From NCBI RefSeq assembly GCF_030408035.1, contig NZ_JASDCF010000001.1, positions 248,001 through 312,000 of the forward strand: a DNA stretch of 64,000 nt. Direction: 5' to 3'. Within the stretch, counting starts at the first letter, position 1. The number at the start of each line of letters is the position of its first letter. Shown here one piece after another: positions 18,521 through 27,131 of this stretch. The stretch comes from Psychrobacter sp. APC 3426. GTDB lineage: Bacteria; Pseudomonadota; Gammaproteobacteria; Pseudomonadales; Moraxellaceae. The notes beneath the pieces were generated by a model. The model made no database searches. It was not told where the DNA came from and saw only the letters and a list, made by a program, of their open reading frames with translations. The position numbers and the translations under genes were made by a program.

Positions 18521-18577
18521 CGTACATTCTTTAATTTAAACGTTGCCTTATTGGTTCACTATATAAAAGGAATTATC

Positions 18578-18946
18578 ATGTCAGGTACTCTCTCATCCCA
18601 TATCTTAGATACCCATCTTGGCAAACCTGCCGCTGATATCGCAGTGTCACTACATCGCGTAAGCACAAGCGGTGAGGCGTCACTATTGGCCAATGGCGTC
18701 ACCAACGCTGATGGACGCGTAACGCCAGATAGCTGGTCATTTGACCCAACTATTGATATTGCTGAATATCACTTAGATGTTGGTCGTTATACCTTAACGT
18801 TTGATACTCAAGCTTATTTTGATGAACAAAACCTAACGGCTTTTTATCCGCAGGTAGTCATTGATTTTATGATCAGTGATAACGGTCACTATCATGTACC
18901 GCTACTGCTTAGTGCACATGGCTACAGCACGTATCGCGGTTCTTAA
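18578..18946 (+). CDS. uraH: 5-hydroxyisourate hydrolase (transthyretin-like)
   Basis: Hydrolyses 5-hydroxyisourate, the product of urate oxidation, to OHCU. The 122-residue protein has the family N-terminal motif (LSSHILDTHLGKPA) with an active-site His, and the C-terminal signature YRGS that distinguishes these enzymes from vertebrate transthyretin. I take the ATG at 18578, preceded by AAAGGA, instead of the longer frame from 18551. It follows uraD by 57 bases and precedes puuD by 66, so the three enzymes of urate-to-allantoin conversion are adjacent. Confidence 0.94.
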   Translation: MSGTLSSHILDTHLGKPAADIAVSLHRVSTSGEASLLANGVTNADGRVTPDSWSFDPTIDIAEYHLDVGRYTLTFDTQAYFDEQNLTAFYPQVVIDFMISDNGHYHVPLLLSAHGYSTYRGS

Positions 18947-19012
18947 AGGTATTACGTTATCGTTTAAAAGCACACTGGATGAAAGAACACTGGACAAAAG
19001 GACACTTGCCAC

Positions 19013-20347
19013 ATGGGCGCATATCTTCTCGATTGGTTAGCTTTATTTTTTCGCTGGTTTCACGTTATCGCTGGGATTGCATGGATTGGCGCGTCTTTCT
19101 ATTTTGTTTGGTTGGATTTAAGCTTGCGAAAACCGCCACAATGGAAAACTGATAAAGGTATCTCAGGCGACTTATGGGCAGTACATGGTGGCGGCTTTTA
19201 TGAGATTGCCAAATACAAGCTTGAACCTGAAGAGATGCCAAAGACCCTGCACTGGTTCAAATGGGAAGCTTATACCACGTGGCTGACTGGTATGGCGATG
19301 CTTGCTATCGTCTATTATGCCAACGCAACAGCTTACCTGATTGATCCCAGTAAAGTCGCTTTTGGTAGCAGTATCGGTGCTATATCAACCAGCTTATTAT
19401 TCTTATTCGGTAGCTACTTTATTTATGAGGTGATTGTTCGCAGTCACTTAGGTAAAAACTCGTTTATTTTTAGCACCATTATTTTTATCTTACTAGTCAT
19501 TGCTTGCTGGGGTTCCTATCAGTTATTCAGTGACCGAGCCTCATTCATCCATATCGGTGCCATCTTAGGTACCGTCATGGCAGGCAACGTCTTCTTTGGC
19601 ATCATGCCCGCTCAACGTGCGCTGGTAGATTGTGTGCGGCGCGGCGAAAAGCCAGGTAAAGAAGTGGCTGACTTAGCATTGCAAGCAAAAAATCGCTCAT
19701 TGATGAACAACTACTTTACCTTGCCGCTTATCTTTACCATGATTAGTAACCACTATCCGATGATGTATTCTCATGCACACGGCTGGTTGGTATTGGTCTA
19801 CGTTGGCATCATCACGGCGATTGTTCGCCATTACTTTAACCAAAAGCATTTAGACAATCATAAGCCGCGCTATTTGGTTATCCCTGCTGTTTTAACCGTT
19901 TTATTGATTATTTGGATGCGTCCAGAGCCAATTGAGCCGTTACCTGCTGCTAGTTCCCCAGTCGCTACCGCGCCTGCAGTAAATGACAGCACGCCCCCAA
20001 CGGCTAGCAATGACGTAACAAGTAACACTGTTAACTCTGATGGTAGCTCTGATGTTAAGTCTAATGAAAATGTTAGCGCAGCAGCCGTTCCAGTGACGGC
20101 CTCAGCTGACGATGCCATCATGAATGTTGTGCATACGCGCTGTAGTACTTGCCATGCTGCGCAGCCCACTCAGCAAGGATTTGCAGCGCCGCCAGCAGGT
20201 ATTATCATCCAAACGCCCGAAGATATGAAAATCCATAAAGACAAAATCATTACTGCAGTGCAAAATGGTTATATGCCACTGGGTAACCTGACTCAACTGA
20301 CTGATGCAGAACGCCAACAAATCGTTGCTTATACCTCAGGTTTGTAG
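19013..20347 (+). CDS. puuD: membrane urate oxidase with fused cytochrome c (PuuD)
   Basis: Oxidises urate to 5-hydroxyisourate, delivering electrons to a respiratory chain instead of making hydrogen peroxide. The 444-residue protein starts with the DUF989 membrane domain (about eight helices, residues 10-305), including WFHVIAGIAWIGASFYFVW and HGGGFYEIAKYKLEP with conserved His residues. An Ala/Ser/Thr/Asn-rich linker (about 310-365) leads to a cytochrome c domain with the haem motif CSTCH at residues 377-381 and a likely Met ligand in YMPLGN. Architecture and length match PuuD. The enzyme replaces soluble urate oxidase in this operon. Confidence 0.93.
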   Translation: MGAYLLDWLALFFRWFHVIAGIAWIGASFYFVWLDLSLRKPPQWKTDKGISGDLWAVHGGGFYEIAKYKLEPEEMPKTLHWFKWEAYTTWLTGMAMLAIVYYANATAYLIDPSKVAFGSSIGAISTSLLFLFGSYFIYEVIVRSHLGKNSFIFSTIIFILLVIACWGSYQLFSDRASFIHIGAILGTVMAGNVFFGIMPAQRALVDCVRRGEKPGKEVADLALQAKNRSLMNNYFTLPLIFTMISNHYPMMYSHAHGWLVLVYVGIITAIVRHYFNQKHLDNHKPRYLVIPAVLTVLLIIWMRPEPIEPLPAASSPVATAPAVNDSTPPTASNDVTSNTVNSDGSSDVKSNENVSAAAVPVTASADDAIMNVVHTRCSTCHAAQPTQQGFAAPPAGIIIQTPEDMKIHKDKIITAVQNGYMPLGNLTQLTDAERQQIVAYTSGL

Positions 20348-20443
20348 CTTTAAATGCTAGTATTAAGTAGCTATTCAGCAATGTTCACCCTTGTTTTGCT
20401 TTAGTTGCTTTATTTTATTTGAGATATTTAGGATATATTTACA

Positions 20444-21424
20444 ATGAATAAAAAAATAACCAGCGATTTTAATCACGATACCTATGCACGCGACCTAAAA
20501 GGCTATGCAGGCAACCCACCGAAAGCCAATTGGCCGGGCGGTGCAAAGATTGCTGTCCAGTTCATTCTCAATATCGAGGAGGGTGCTGAGAACAGCGTTA
20601 TTCATGGCGATGCAGAATCAGAGCGTTTTTTGTCCGATATCTTAGGCACACCCTCGTTTAACAACCGTCATCAGTCTATCGAATCGGCTTTTGAGTACGG
20701 TAGTCGTGTGGGTGTTTGGCGGGTGCTCGATGTGTTTAAAGACTATGGCCTGCCTATTACTACCTTTACTTGCGCTGCTGCGGCTGAAAAAACGCCGCAT
20801 ATTATCGAGCGCGTCTTAGAGGACGGTCACGAAGTCGCCAGTCACGGACTGCGCTGGATTACCTATCAATATATGTATCGTGAGACCGAGCGCGAGCATG
20901 TGCGCCGCGCCACTGAAATCTTTGAGCGGATGCTTGGTGGGCAGCCGTTAGGTTGGTATACGGGTCGTGATAGTCCCAACACCCGTGAGCTGGTCGCCGA
21001 GCAAGGTGGCTATATTTATGATTCCGACTCCTACGCTGATGAGCTGCCTTACTGGCTTAATGTTAAGGTAGAAGACGGTAATAAAATCGCTCGCAAGCCG
21101 CATCTGGTTATTCCCTACACCCTTGAAACCAATGATATGCGTTTTTCTTCAAGCCCTGGTTTTACTCATGCAGAACCCTTTTATCAGTATCTAAAAGACA
21201 GCTTTGACACGCTTTATGAAGAAGGTCAGCACACGCCTAAGATGCTAACCATCGGTTTGCATTGTCGTATCATTGGCCGCGCTGGTCGCATCACCGCGCT
21301 TAAAAAGTTTTTAAAATATATTACGGACAAACCCGATGTTTGGATATGCCGCCGCGATGAAATCGCTAAGCACTGGTATGAAAACCATCCAGCCACGGCT
21401 GATAACACTGCAAACTGGATGTAA
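20444..21424 (+). CDS. puuE: allantoinase PuuE (polysaccharide deacetylase-like)
   Basis: Metal-independent allantoinase that hydrolyses allantoin to allantoate. The 326-residue protein belongs to the polysaccharide deacetylase fold. Features seen are NWPGGAKIAVQFILNIEEGAE at the N-terminus, the SRVGVWRVLDVFKDYGLPIT barrel segment, the HEVASHGLRWITYQ motif, GWYTGRDSPNTRELVAEQGG, and the C-terminal LHCRIIGRAGR segment typical of PuuE. It follows puuD by 97 bases, continuing the pathway order from urate to ureidoglycine. Confidence 0.92.
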   Translation: MNKKITSDFNHDTYARDLKGYAGNPPKANWPGGAKIAVQFILNIEEGAENSVIHGDAESERFLSDILGTPSFNNRHQSIESAFEYGSRVGVWRVLDVFKDYGLPITTFTCAAAAEKTPHIIERVLEDGHEVASHGLRWITYQYMYRETEREHVRRATEIFERMLGGQPLGWYTGRDSPNTRELVAEQGGYIYDSDSYADELPYWLNVKVEDGNKIARKPHLVIPYTLETNDMRFSSSPGFTHAEPFYQYLKDSFDTLYEEGQHTPKMLTIGLHCRIIGRAGRITALKKFLKYITDKPDVWICRRDEIAKHWYENHPATADNTANWM

Positions 21425-21492
21425 CCTTACGTTCAGATGCTAAGTTCAGACACCAATTTATCGCGGCACAAAATCACTAAGGATTACTTATA

Positions 21493-22329
21493 ATGTCAAC
21501 AAGAAGTACTTATTACGCACCAACTGGCGGCTTGCCTCCGCAAACACAGCTATTATCCGATCGCGCTATCTTCACCGAAGCTTATGCGATTATTCCCAAA
21601 CGTGTACTAACCGACATTGTTATTAGCTATCTGCCGTTTTGGGAAGGCATGCGCATGTGGGTGATTGCCCGTCCTTTAAGCGGCTTTGCAGAAACTTTCT
21701 CACAGTACATCGTCGAAGTCGCACCAAATGGCGGCTCAGAAAAGCCTGAACTGGATACCAAAGCAGAAGCCGTCTTGTTTGTCGTTGAAGGTGAAATGGA
21801 TATTACTATTGAAGGCGAATCGCATCATCTTGAAGCGGGTGGCTATGCTTTCTTACCACCGGCATGTAAGTGGACGCTGAAAAACAATAGCGACAAGCAC
21901 GTTAAATTTCATTGGATTCGCAAAGCTTATCAGTTTGTAGACGGTATTGATGCACCCGAACCTTTTGTCACTAGTGATCACGAAGTTGACGCCATTGAGA
22001 TGCCAGGCACAGATGGCGTATGGGCAACCACTAGGTTTACTGAGCAATCAGATATGCGTCACGATATGCATGTAAATATAGTGACTTTTCAACCGGGCGG
22101 TGTGATCCCATTTGATGAAACACATGTTATGGAACATGGTTTATATGTGTTAGAAGGCAAAGCGGTATATCACTTAAACGGTGAATGGGTAGAAGTCGAG
22201 GCGGGTGATTTTATGTGGCTGCGCGCGTTCTGCCCACAATCTTGTTACGCTGGTGGACCTGGTCCATTTAGATACTTACTATATAAAGATGTGAATAGAC
22301 ATATGCCGTTTATTCGTCCAGAAAGATAA
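21493..22329 (+). CDS. allE: (S)-ureidoglycine aminohydrolase
   Basis: Bicupin manganese enzyme converting S-ureidoglycine to S-ureidoglycolate with release of ammonia. The 278-residue protein starts with the family segment (RSTYYAPTGGLPPQT). It has an N-terminal cupin with FVVEGEMDITIEGESHHLEAG and a C-terminal cupin with HVMEHGLYVLEGKAVYHLNG. The metal ligands Glu, His and Gln fall in the latter and in FCPQSCYAGG. The substrate would come from allantoate, but no allantoate amidohydrolase (AllC) is encoded in the window. It is the fifth gene of the purine operon. Confidence 0.92.
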   Translation: MSTRSTYYAPTGGLPPQTQLLSDRAIFTEAYAIIPKRVLTDIVISYLPFWEGMRMWVIARPLSGFAETFSQYIVEVAPNGGSEKPELDTKAEAVLFVVEGEMDITIEGESHHLEAGGYAFLPPACKWTLKNNSDKHVKFHWIRKAYQFVDGIDAPEPFVTSDHEVDAIEMPGTDGVWATTRFTEQSDMRHDMHVNIVTFQPGGVIPFDETHVMEHGLYVLEGKAVYHLNGEWVEVEAGDFMWLRAFCPQSCYAGGPGPFRYLLYKDVNRHMPFIRPER

Positions 22330-22481
22330 GATATTCGCAACAATAAATAGTATAAAAGCGTAATCGTTAATTCGAGTACGGGTCTATGGTAAATTTACTG
22401 ATACTGCCAATTAAACGCCCCTACCAATTAACTCACGTTACTAGTTCAACTAACGTTACTAACCTATAGTAAGGTGAATTC

Positions 22482-23003
22482 ATGAGTACTACAATCATAG
22501 CCAAACCTTTGACTAAAGCTGAGTTTGCGCCATATGGCAAGGTTATTGAGCCGTATGATAAAAACGAAGAAACGCCTGAAAATTGTTATGAGATTAACAA
22601 TGGCTACGCCAAGCGTCATCATGCTATCGCCGAGTCTAAGCTCGATGGTGGCAATGTAGGTATGAGTATTTTCTGTGCCAAAAAGCGCGAATTTCCTATC
22701 GCCTTATCAGTAATGGAATATCACCCGTTTGGTACTCAGGCTTTCTTTTCGATGAATGGTCAGGATTATATTATCGTGGTTGCGCCTAAAGGCGAGCCGC
22801 CACAGTCTGCTGATGATTTGACTGTATTTCATGCCAAATCGCATCAAGGTGTACAATATGACGCCAATGTTTGGCATCATCCCCTGCTCGCACTTGGTCG
22901 TGATTCTGACTTTTTAGTGATTGACCGTATCAACGGTGAAGGCAAAAACTGTTATGAGCTCGATATCAATGATTGGCGGGTACAAATTGAGCTTGCAGAA
23001 TAA
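22482..23003 (+). CDS. allA: ureidoglycolate lyase
   Basis: Splits S-ureidoglycolate to glyoxylate and urea, the last step of the encoded route. The 173-residue protein matches All[18 protein letters not shown] at the N-terminus, [22 protein letters not shown] in the cupin core, then [20 protein letters not shown] and [17 protein letters not shown] near the end. A GGTGA lies 7 bases before the ATG. It is separated from allE by 152 bases and followed by a strong hairpin, so it probably ends the operon. Confidence 0.93.
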   Translation: MSTTIIAKPLTKAEFAPYGKVIEPYDKNEETPENCYEINNGYAKRHHAIAESKLDGGNVGMSIFCAKKREFPIALSVMEYHPFGTQAFFSMNGQDYIIVVAPKGEPPQSADDLTVFHAKSHQGVQYDANVWHHPLLALGRDSDFLVIDRINGEGKNCYELDINDWRVQIELAE

Positions 23004-23123
23004 TAAGCTTAAGCATTAGCAGCTCATGTCTCAGCAATTTATATTAATAAGATATTAACGCTAACGTCATATTTAATAACGCTCTAATCGACATTGCCAC
23101 TCAATGACGTTATCAAAAAATAG

Positions 23124-23155
23124 ACAAGCCAGCTAATGGCGATTAGCTGGCTTGT
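23124..23155 (+). terminator. strong terminator after allA
   Basis: Perfect 14-bp stem (ACAAGCCAGCTAAT with ATTAGCTGGCTTGT) and loop GGCG, 120 bases past the allA stop. The stem shares AAGCCAGCT with the terminator at 12546. The T-run after it is weak. Confidence 0.75.
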
Positions 23156-23196
23156 TATGCTGAATAGCTCAAACTTAACACATTAATTCAGATTAC

Positions 23197-23229
23197 TTGT
23201 TTTTTACGTACTACTGTACTAGAATACTG
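23197..23229 (+). promoter_or_regulatory. putative trpR promoter with TrpR-like half-operator
   Basis: A -35-like TTGTTT (23197-23202), a 17-base spacer and a -10-like TAGAAT (23220-23225) overlap GTACTAGAATACTG. Its GTACTAG equals one half of the Escherichia coli trp operator core (GTACTAGTTAACTAGTAC). The other half is degenerate. Autoregulation of trpR and perhaps trpEG is plausible but unproven. Confidence 0.45.
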
Positions 23230-23272
23230 AAACAACATACTGCTGACCTGACTATTATAAAGATTACATACT

Positions 23273-23578
23273 ATGAGCACTAATCCATATCACAGTTTAT
23301 TAACTCATCTCGCAAATTGTAATGACAGTGCCGCTATTGAGCGGCTATTCAGTGCGTTATTGACCGATAAAGAGCAGCAAGAAATCGCCAATCGTATCCG
23401 TATTTTTGATTTTCTTGAACGCGGTGTGACCCAGCGTGAGATATCTGAGCAACTGGGAGTTGGTATCGCCACTGTCTCGCGCGGTGCTAAAGCAATGCAA
23501 GCACATGATGTGAGCGCTTTATTAAAGACTCATAGAGAAAGTACATCTATAAAAAGCACACCTACTAAAGACGCTTAA
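23273..23578 (+). CDS. trpR: Trp operon repressor
   Basis: Tryptophan-dependent DNA-binding repressor. The 101-residue protein is close in size to Escherichia coli TrpR. It keeps the helical core (FSALLTDKEQQEIANRIRIF), the LERGVTQREISEQLGVGIAT helix-turn-helix, and SRGAKAMQ. The Ser-Arg-Gly turn after the recognition helix is typical. A polar 18-residue tail follows. It lies immediately before trpE and trpG, the genes for anthranilate synthase, which supports a real role in tryptophan control. A half-operator overlaps its putative promoter. Confidence 0.9.
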   Translation: MSTNPYHSLLTHLANCNDSAAIERLFSALLTDKEQQEIANRIRIFDFLERGVTQREISEQLGVGIATVSRGAKAMQAHDVSALLKTHRESTSIKSTPTKDA

Positions 23579-23650
23579 CTCGTTAAAAATTATGATGTTA
23601 ATCTGCCTTATTTTTATTTGATAAATCATTGAACTATTTTGGACATTGTT

Positions 23651-25069
23651 ATGACCTCTGCTACCTCCAAGCCTAACCAACCTGCTGCCATTGATATTCC
23701 TAGTAAGCCACAGCGCATTAAACTCACGCAGGATATCGATTTTTTCGCACTATTTAAACGTATTGAGCGCGCTTTTGAAACTTGTTATTTGCTTGAATCA
23801 TTGGGTGAAGACGGTCATATGGCGCGCCATCATGCCATTGGTTTTGACCCCGTTATGACCATTGCTGCATTGGACCGTAGCACATTAGCGATTACTGACA
23901 ATAAAACCGCTGAAACCAGTCACTATCAAACGGGCAACCCTTATGAGCTACTACGTAAAATCACCCCGCAGCACGTTATCGCCCGTGACCAAAGCGGTGG
24001 ACTGGTCGGCTATTTAGGCTATGACAGTGTTAATTTCTTTGAGCCAAGTCTCAATGCTAAAGCCAGTGACGACTTTGAACCGTTTAAATTTGGTGTTTAT
24101 TTAGATGGTCTGACACTAGATAAGATGACCGGTGAGATTTTCTATTTCTATTATCCGACCGCGCAGCAAGACAATCGTATCGAGCAAATCAAAGCCTTAC
24201 TTGATGCGCCCATTCCAAGCTATGAGCCGCCAACCGTGGAGTTTTTGGGTGATGGTATGAGCCAAAATGAGCATGCCAAAGTCGTTATGCAAGTCAAAGA
24301 AGACATCATCTCTGGGCGTATCTTTCAGTGTGAGGTTGGCTTTAAGTCCAAATACCACATTGTAGGCGACAAGATGCCGATTTATGAAAAGCTGCGTGCG
24401 GTCAATCCGTCACCGCATATGTACTTTATGAAATTTGCTCAGCAGTGCATCATTGGCGCCTCCCCTGAGCTGCTGTTTCGCTTACGTCAAGGTGAGATGG
24501 AAACCTATCCACTGGCAGGCACCGCCAAGCGCGGCGTCGATATCGCAGAAGACCGTAAGCTTGCCCGCGCTTTGCTAAACGATGCCAAAGAGATAGCCGA
24601 GCACAATATGCTCGTGGATTTGCATCGTAACGATATCGGTCGCGTCGCACGTTTTGGTACGGTCAAAGTACGTAGTTTAATGGATATCAAACGCTTCTCA
24701 CACGTCCAACATATCTCCTCTGAAATTGTTGGGATTTTGCATCCTGATGAGGACATGTTTAGCGCCCTTGCCAGCAACTTCCCCGCTGGTACCTTATCTG
24801 GCGCACCAAAAGTCGAAGCAATCAAAGTCATTAACGAGCTAGAACCTGATGGTCGCGGTGCTTATGGCGGTGCGCTTGGGTCGTTTAACTTTAATGGCGA
24901 TTGTATCTTTGCCATTCCTATTCGTAGCTTATTTATTAATGGCGAATCCGCCTATGCGCAAACCTGCGGCGGCAATGTTTATGACTCCAACCCTGCTGAT
25001 GAATACTTAGAAATTCAGCGTAAGCTTTCTGCCATGAAAGTGGTCTTAGACAGCTTTATGACAGCCTAA
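23651..25069 (+). CDS. trpE: anthranilate synthase component I
   Basis: Makes anthranilate from chorismate with ammonia delivered by TrpG. The 472-residue protein has an N-terminal regulatory half with a tryptophan-site segment (LLESLGEDGHMARHHAIGFD) and the chorismate-binding C-terminal half. Landmarks in the latter are GRIFQCEVGFKSKY, IIGASPELLFRL, YPLAGTAKRGV, DLHRNDIGRV, and FPAGTLSGAPKVEA near residue 390. I take the ATG at 23651 rather than the TTG at 23639. It follows trpR by 72 bases and precedes trpG by 33. Confidence 0.93.
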   Translation: MTSATSKPNQPAAIDIPSKPQRIKLTQDIDFFALFKRIERAFETCYLLESLGEDGHMARHHAIGFDPVMTIAALDRSTLAITDNKTAETSHYQTGNPYELLRKITPQHVIARDQSGGLVGYLGYDSVNFFEPSLNAKASDDFEPFKFGVYLDGLTLDKMTGEIFYFYYPTAQQDNRIEQIKALLDAPIPSYEPPTVEFLGDGMSQNEHAKVVMQVKEDIISGRIFQCEVGFKSKYHIVGDKMPIYEKLRAVNPSPHMYFMKFAQQCIIGASPELLFRLRQGEMETYPLAGTAKRGVDIAEDRKLARALLNDAKEIAEHNMLVDLHRNDIGRVARFGTVKVRSLMDIKRFSHVQHISSEIVGILHPDEDMFSALASNFPAGTLSGAPKVEAIKVINELEPDGRGAYGGALGSFNFNGDCIFAIPIRSLFINGESAYAQTCGGNVYDSNPADEYLEIQRKLSAMKVVLDSFMTA

Positions 25070-25102
25070 ACTCCCTATATTTCAGCAAAGAGCTTATGAC
25101 TT

Positions 25103-25765
25103 ATGAATGTTTTAATTATCGATAACTACGACTCTTTTACCTTTAATCTTTATCAATATATCGGTGAGATTCTGCAAACCATGGACAGTGACAAAGATGG
25201 TACTAAAGAAGCAGCCAACGTTATCGTCAAGCGTAATAACGAGATTACCTTGGCCGATGTGCAGGCGATGAATCTTGACCGTATCATCATCTCACCCGGT
25301 CCTGGTGCCCCTGATGACCCTGCTTATTTCGGTATTTGTGCAGAAGTGATAGAAGTCATGGGCAAAACAACGCCGCTGCTTGGCGTCTGCTTGGGTATGC
25401 AGGGTATCGCCCACGTATTTGGCGGTGACGTGGTACGAGCTGGCGTGCCGATGCATGGCAAGGTTTCAGCCATTCGCCATGATAATGCAGGTGTCTATCA
25501 AGGCTTGCCACAACAGATAGAAATCATGCGCTATCATTCTTTAATGGTGCAAGCAGATACCTTACCTGACTGCCTAACCGTCACTGCCGTCGTTGCTAAT
25601 GACGAACATCGTGATTTAAGTTTGGCTGACTCGGCACTAGCAGGAGATGAGATTATGGGATTGCAGCATACAGACTATCCGATTCAAGGCGTACAGTTTC
25701 ACCCAGAGTCCTTTGCCACTGAAGGGGCTAAGCGCTTGCTAAGCAACTTTTTACTGCAAGTTTAA
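25103..25765 (+). CDS. trpG: anthranilate synthase component II (glutamine amidotransferase)
   Basis: Glutaminase subunit that supplies ammonia to TrpE. The 220-residue class I amidotransferase has IDNYDSFTFNLYQYIGE at the start, the oxyanion segment SPGPGAPDD, the nucleophile in LGVCLGMQGIAHVFGG (Cys near residue 96), and the catalytic His-Glu pair in GVQFHPESFAT near the end. The segment MDSDKDGTKEAANV (about residues 29-42) is a small insertion compared with the shortest homologues. PabA is very similar, but adjacency to trpE and trpR favours TrpG, possibly amphibolic. A terminator follows. Confidence 0.92.
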   Translation: MNVLIIDNYDSFTFNLYQYIGEILQTMDSDKDGTKEAANVIVKRNNEITLADVQAMNLDRIIISPGPGAPDDPAYFGICAEVIEVMGKTTPLLGVCLGMQGIAHVFGGDVVRAGVPMHGKVSAIRHDNAGVYQGLPQQIEIMRYHSLMVQADTLPDCLTVTAVVANDEHRDLSLADSALAGDEIMGLQHTDYPIQGVQFHPESFATEGAKRLLSNFLLQV

Positions 25766-25853
25766 ACCATGCAGCCCAAGTAAATTGAACTTTAAGTTTA
25801 ATCGACTTGTATTAGTCCTTCATTAACGCTTTAATGATAGACTGAAAACAACA

Positions 25854-25889
25854 AACAAAAGGCAGCCTTTAACAAGGTTGTCTTTTGTT
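25854..25889 (+). terminator. terminator after trpG
   Basis: Long hairpin with arms AACAAAAGGCAGCCTT and AAGGTTGTCTTTTGTT around loop TAAC, with two mismatches, about 90 bases past the trpG stop. The right arm ends T-rich, consistent with intrinsic termination. Confidence 0.7.
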
Positions 25890-26027
25890 ATTTCAGCATA
25901 GTACTAAGTACTATGCAATGAGCAGGGAGCAATAGGCAACGAGCACCAAGTCAAAAAAAGCGCCATTAGCTAAAAGACTGACACAGCTTATTGTTTGAAT
26001 TTTCTAGAAAATAAAATAGAGAGCAAT

Positions 26028-26975
26028 ATGGCAAACACCGGTAGCGCAATGTCAGCACGGCAGTCATGGATAGGCACCATTCAAATTATCACAGCCGCTG
26101 TCTGCTGGGGTACTTTGGGAATATTTTCGACCTACCTCAATCAAATCGGCTTTAGTGGTTGGCAAATTACTATTTTGCGTATTGTGACTGCCGCTTTCAT
26201 TATTCTCATTATGTTACCAAAGCTATGGCCATACCTCATTAAGCTGCGTCCAAAGCAGTGGCTTGGACTGGCGATACAATCGTTGATTGGCGTACTCGGC
26301 ATGTCGGTATGCTATTTCTTTGCCGTTATCTATGTTGGTGCAGGTCCTGCCGTTGCCTTGCTTTATACCGCGCCCGTTTTTAGCTTATTATTTTCGGCAG
26401 TTTTGCTGAATGAATCCATTACTCGGCAGTCAGCATTACTGGCGCTCATGGCAGTATTTGGTGTTGGTTTAACCATGTTAGGCGATGCGGCACAGGTCAA
26501 CTGGGGCATTGTGCTTGGGCTGCTATCAGGCGTATGTTATTCCCTCTATGGCGTACTCGGCAAGCGCGCGATGCACTATGCGCACCCTGCTCCTTTGGTG
26601 TTTTTTACTTCTATCATTATCAGTGCTGGCGTATTACTTTTACTACCCGAGACCTATAAAACGTATGGGCAATTATTAACTTTGCCTTTGCATACGTGGG
26701 GCTACGCCTTGGGACTGTCTTTGATTGGAACGGTCGTGCCCTTTGCCCTCTATATGAAGGCCTTGGAGAAGCTGCCTGCCACTCGTGCATCGGTGTTTAC
26801 TATCTTTGAGCCGTTGACGGCGATTGCTTTAGCGACGCTATTACTGCATCAGTCATTATCATGGATTCAATATTTAGGCGTGATATTAATTCTACTAGCG
26901 GCTTTATTTAATGCGGTGTTAAATGGTACGACCACTCGTGTACCGCGTTGGTTAAAGAGACGGCAAAAGGTTTAG
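26028..26975 (+). CDS. EamA/DMT family transporter
   Basis: A 315-residue inner-membrane protein with ten predicted helices in two EamA repeats. Repeat 1 begins IITAAVCWGTLGIFSTYLNQ and repeat 2 near VNWGIVLGLLSGVCYSLYGV. The second repeat ends with the family motif ASVFTIFEPLTAIALATLLL. The C-terminus is basic (TTRVPRWLKRRQKV). Drug/metabolite transporters of this type export amino acids, metabolites or dyes; the substrate cannot be read here. I use the ATG at 26028 because GAGAG lies 5-9 bases upstream; an ATG at 25995 adds 11 polar residues. It appears to be a single-gene transcript. Confidence 0.82.
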   Translation: MANTGSAMSARQSWIGTIQIITAAVCWGTLGIFSTYLNQIGFSGWQITILRIVTAAFIILIMLPKLWPYLIKLRPKQWLGLAIQSLIGVLGMSVCYFFAVIYVGAGPAVALLYTAPVFSLLFSAVLLNESITRQSALLALMAVFGVGLTMLGDAAQVNWGIVLGLLSGVCYSLYGVLGKRAMHYAHPAPLVFFTSIIISAGVLLLLPETYKTYGQLLTLPLHTWGYALGLSLIGTVVPFALYMKALEKLPATRASVFTIFEPLTAIALATLLLHQSLSWIQYLGVILILLAALFNAVLNGTTTRVPRWLKRRQKV

Positions 26976-27006
26976 TCTCACGTTCTATTGGTTTTTATAA
27001 GACAAA

Positions 27007-27042
27007 AAAATCCCCAGCCATGACATCATAGTTGGGGATTTT
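27007..27042. terminator. bidirectional terminator between convergent transporter genes
   Basis: Stem AAAATCCCCA/TGGGGATTTT around a 16-base loop, flanked by A- and T-rich runs on both sides. It would serve the DMT gene on the plus strand and the ABC ATPase operon on the minus strand. Confidence 0.8.
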
Positions 27043-27131
27043 GCTTAACCGCTTGTCTGTGTCTAAAAACCTTACTTTACAATAGAATACTTACAACATC
27101 TAAGCTTGATTAAGGCCTTGATTCATTCTAA

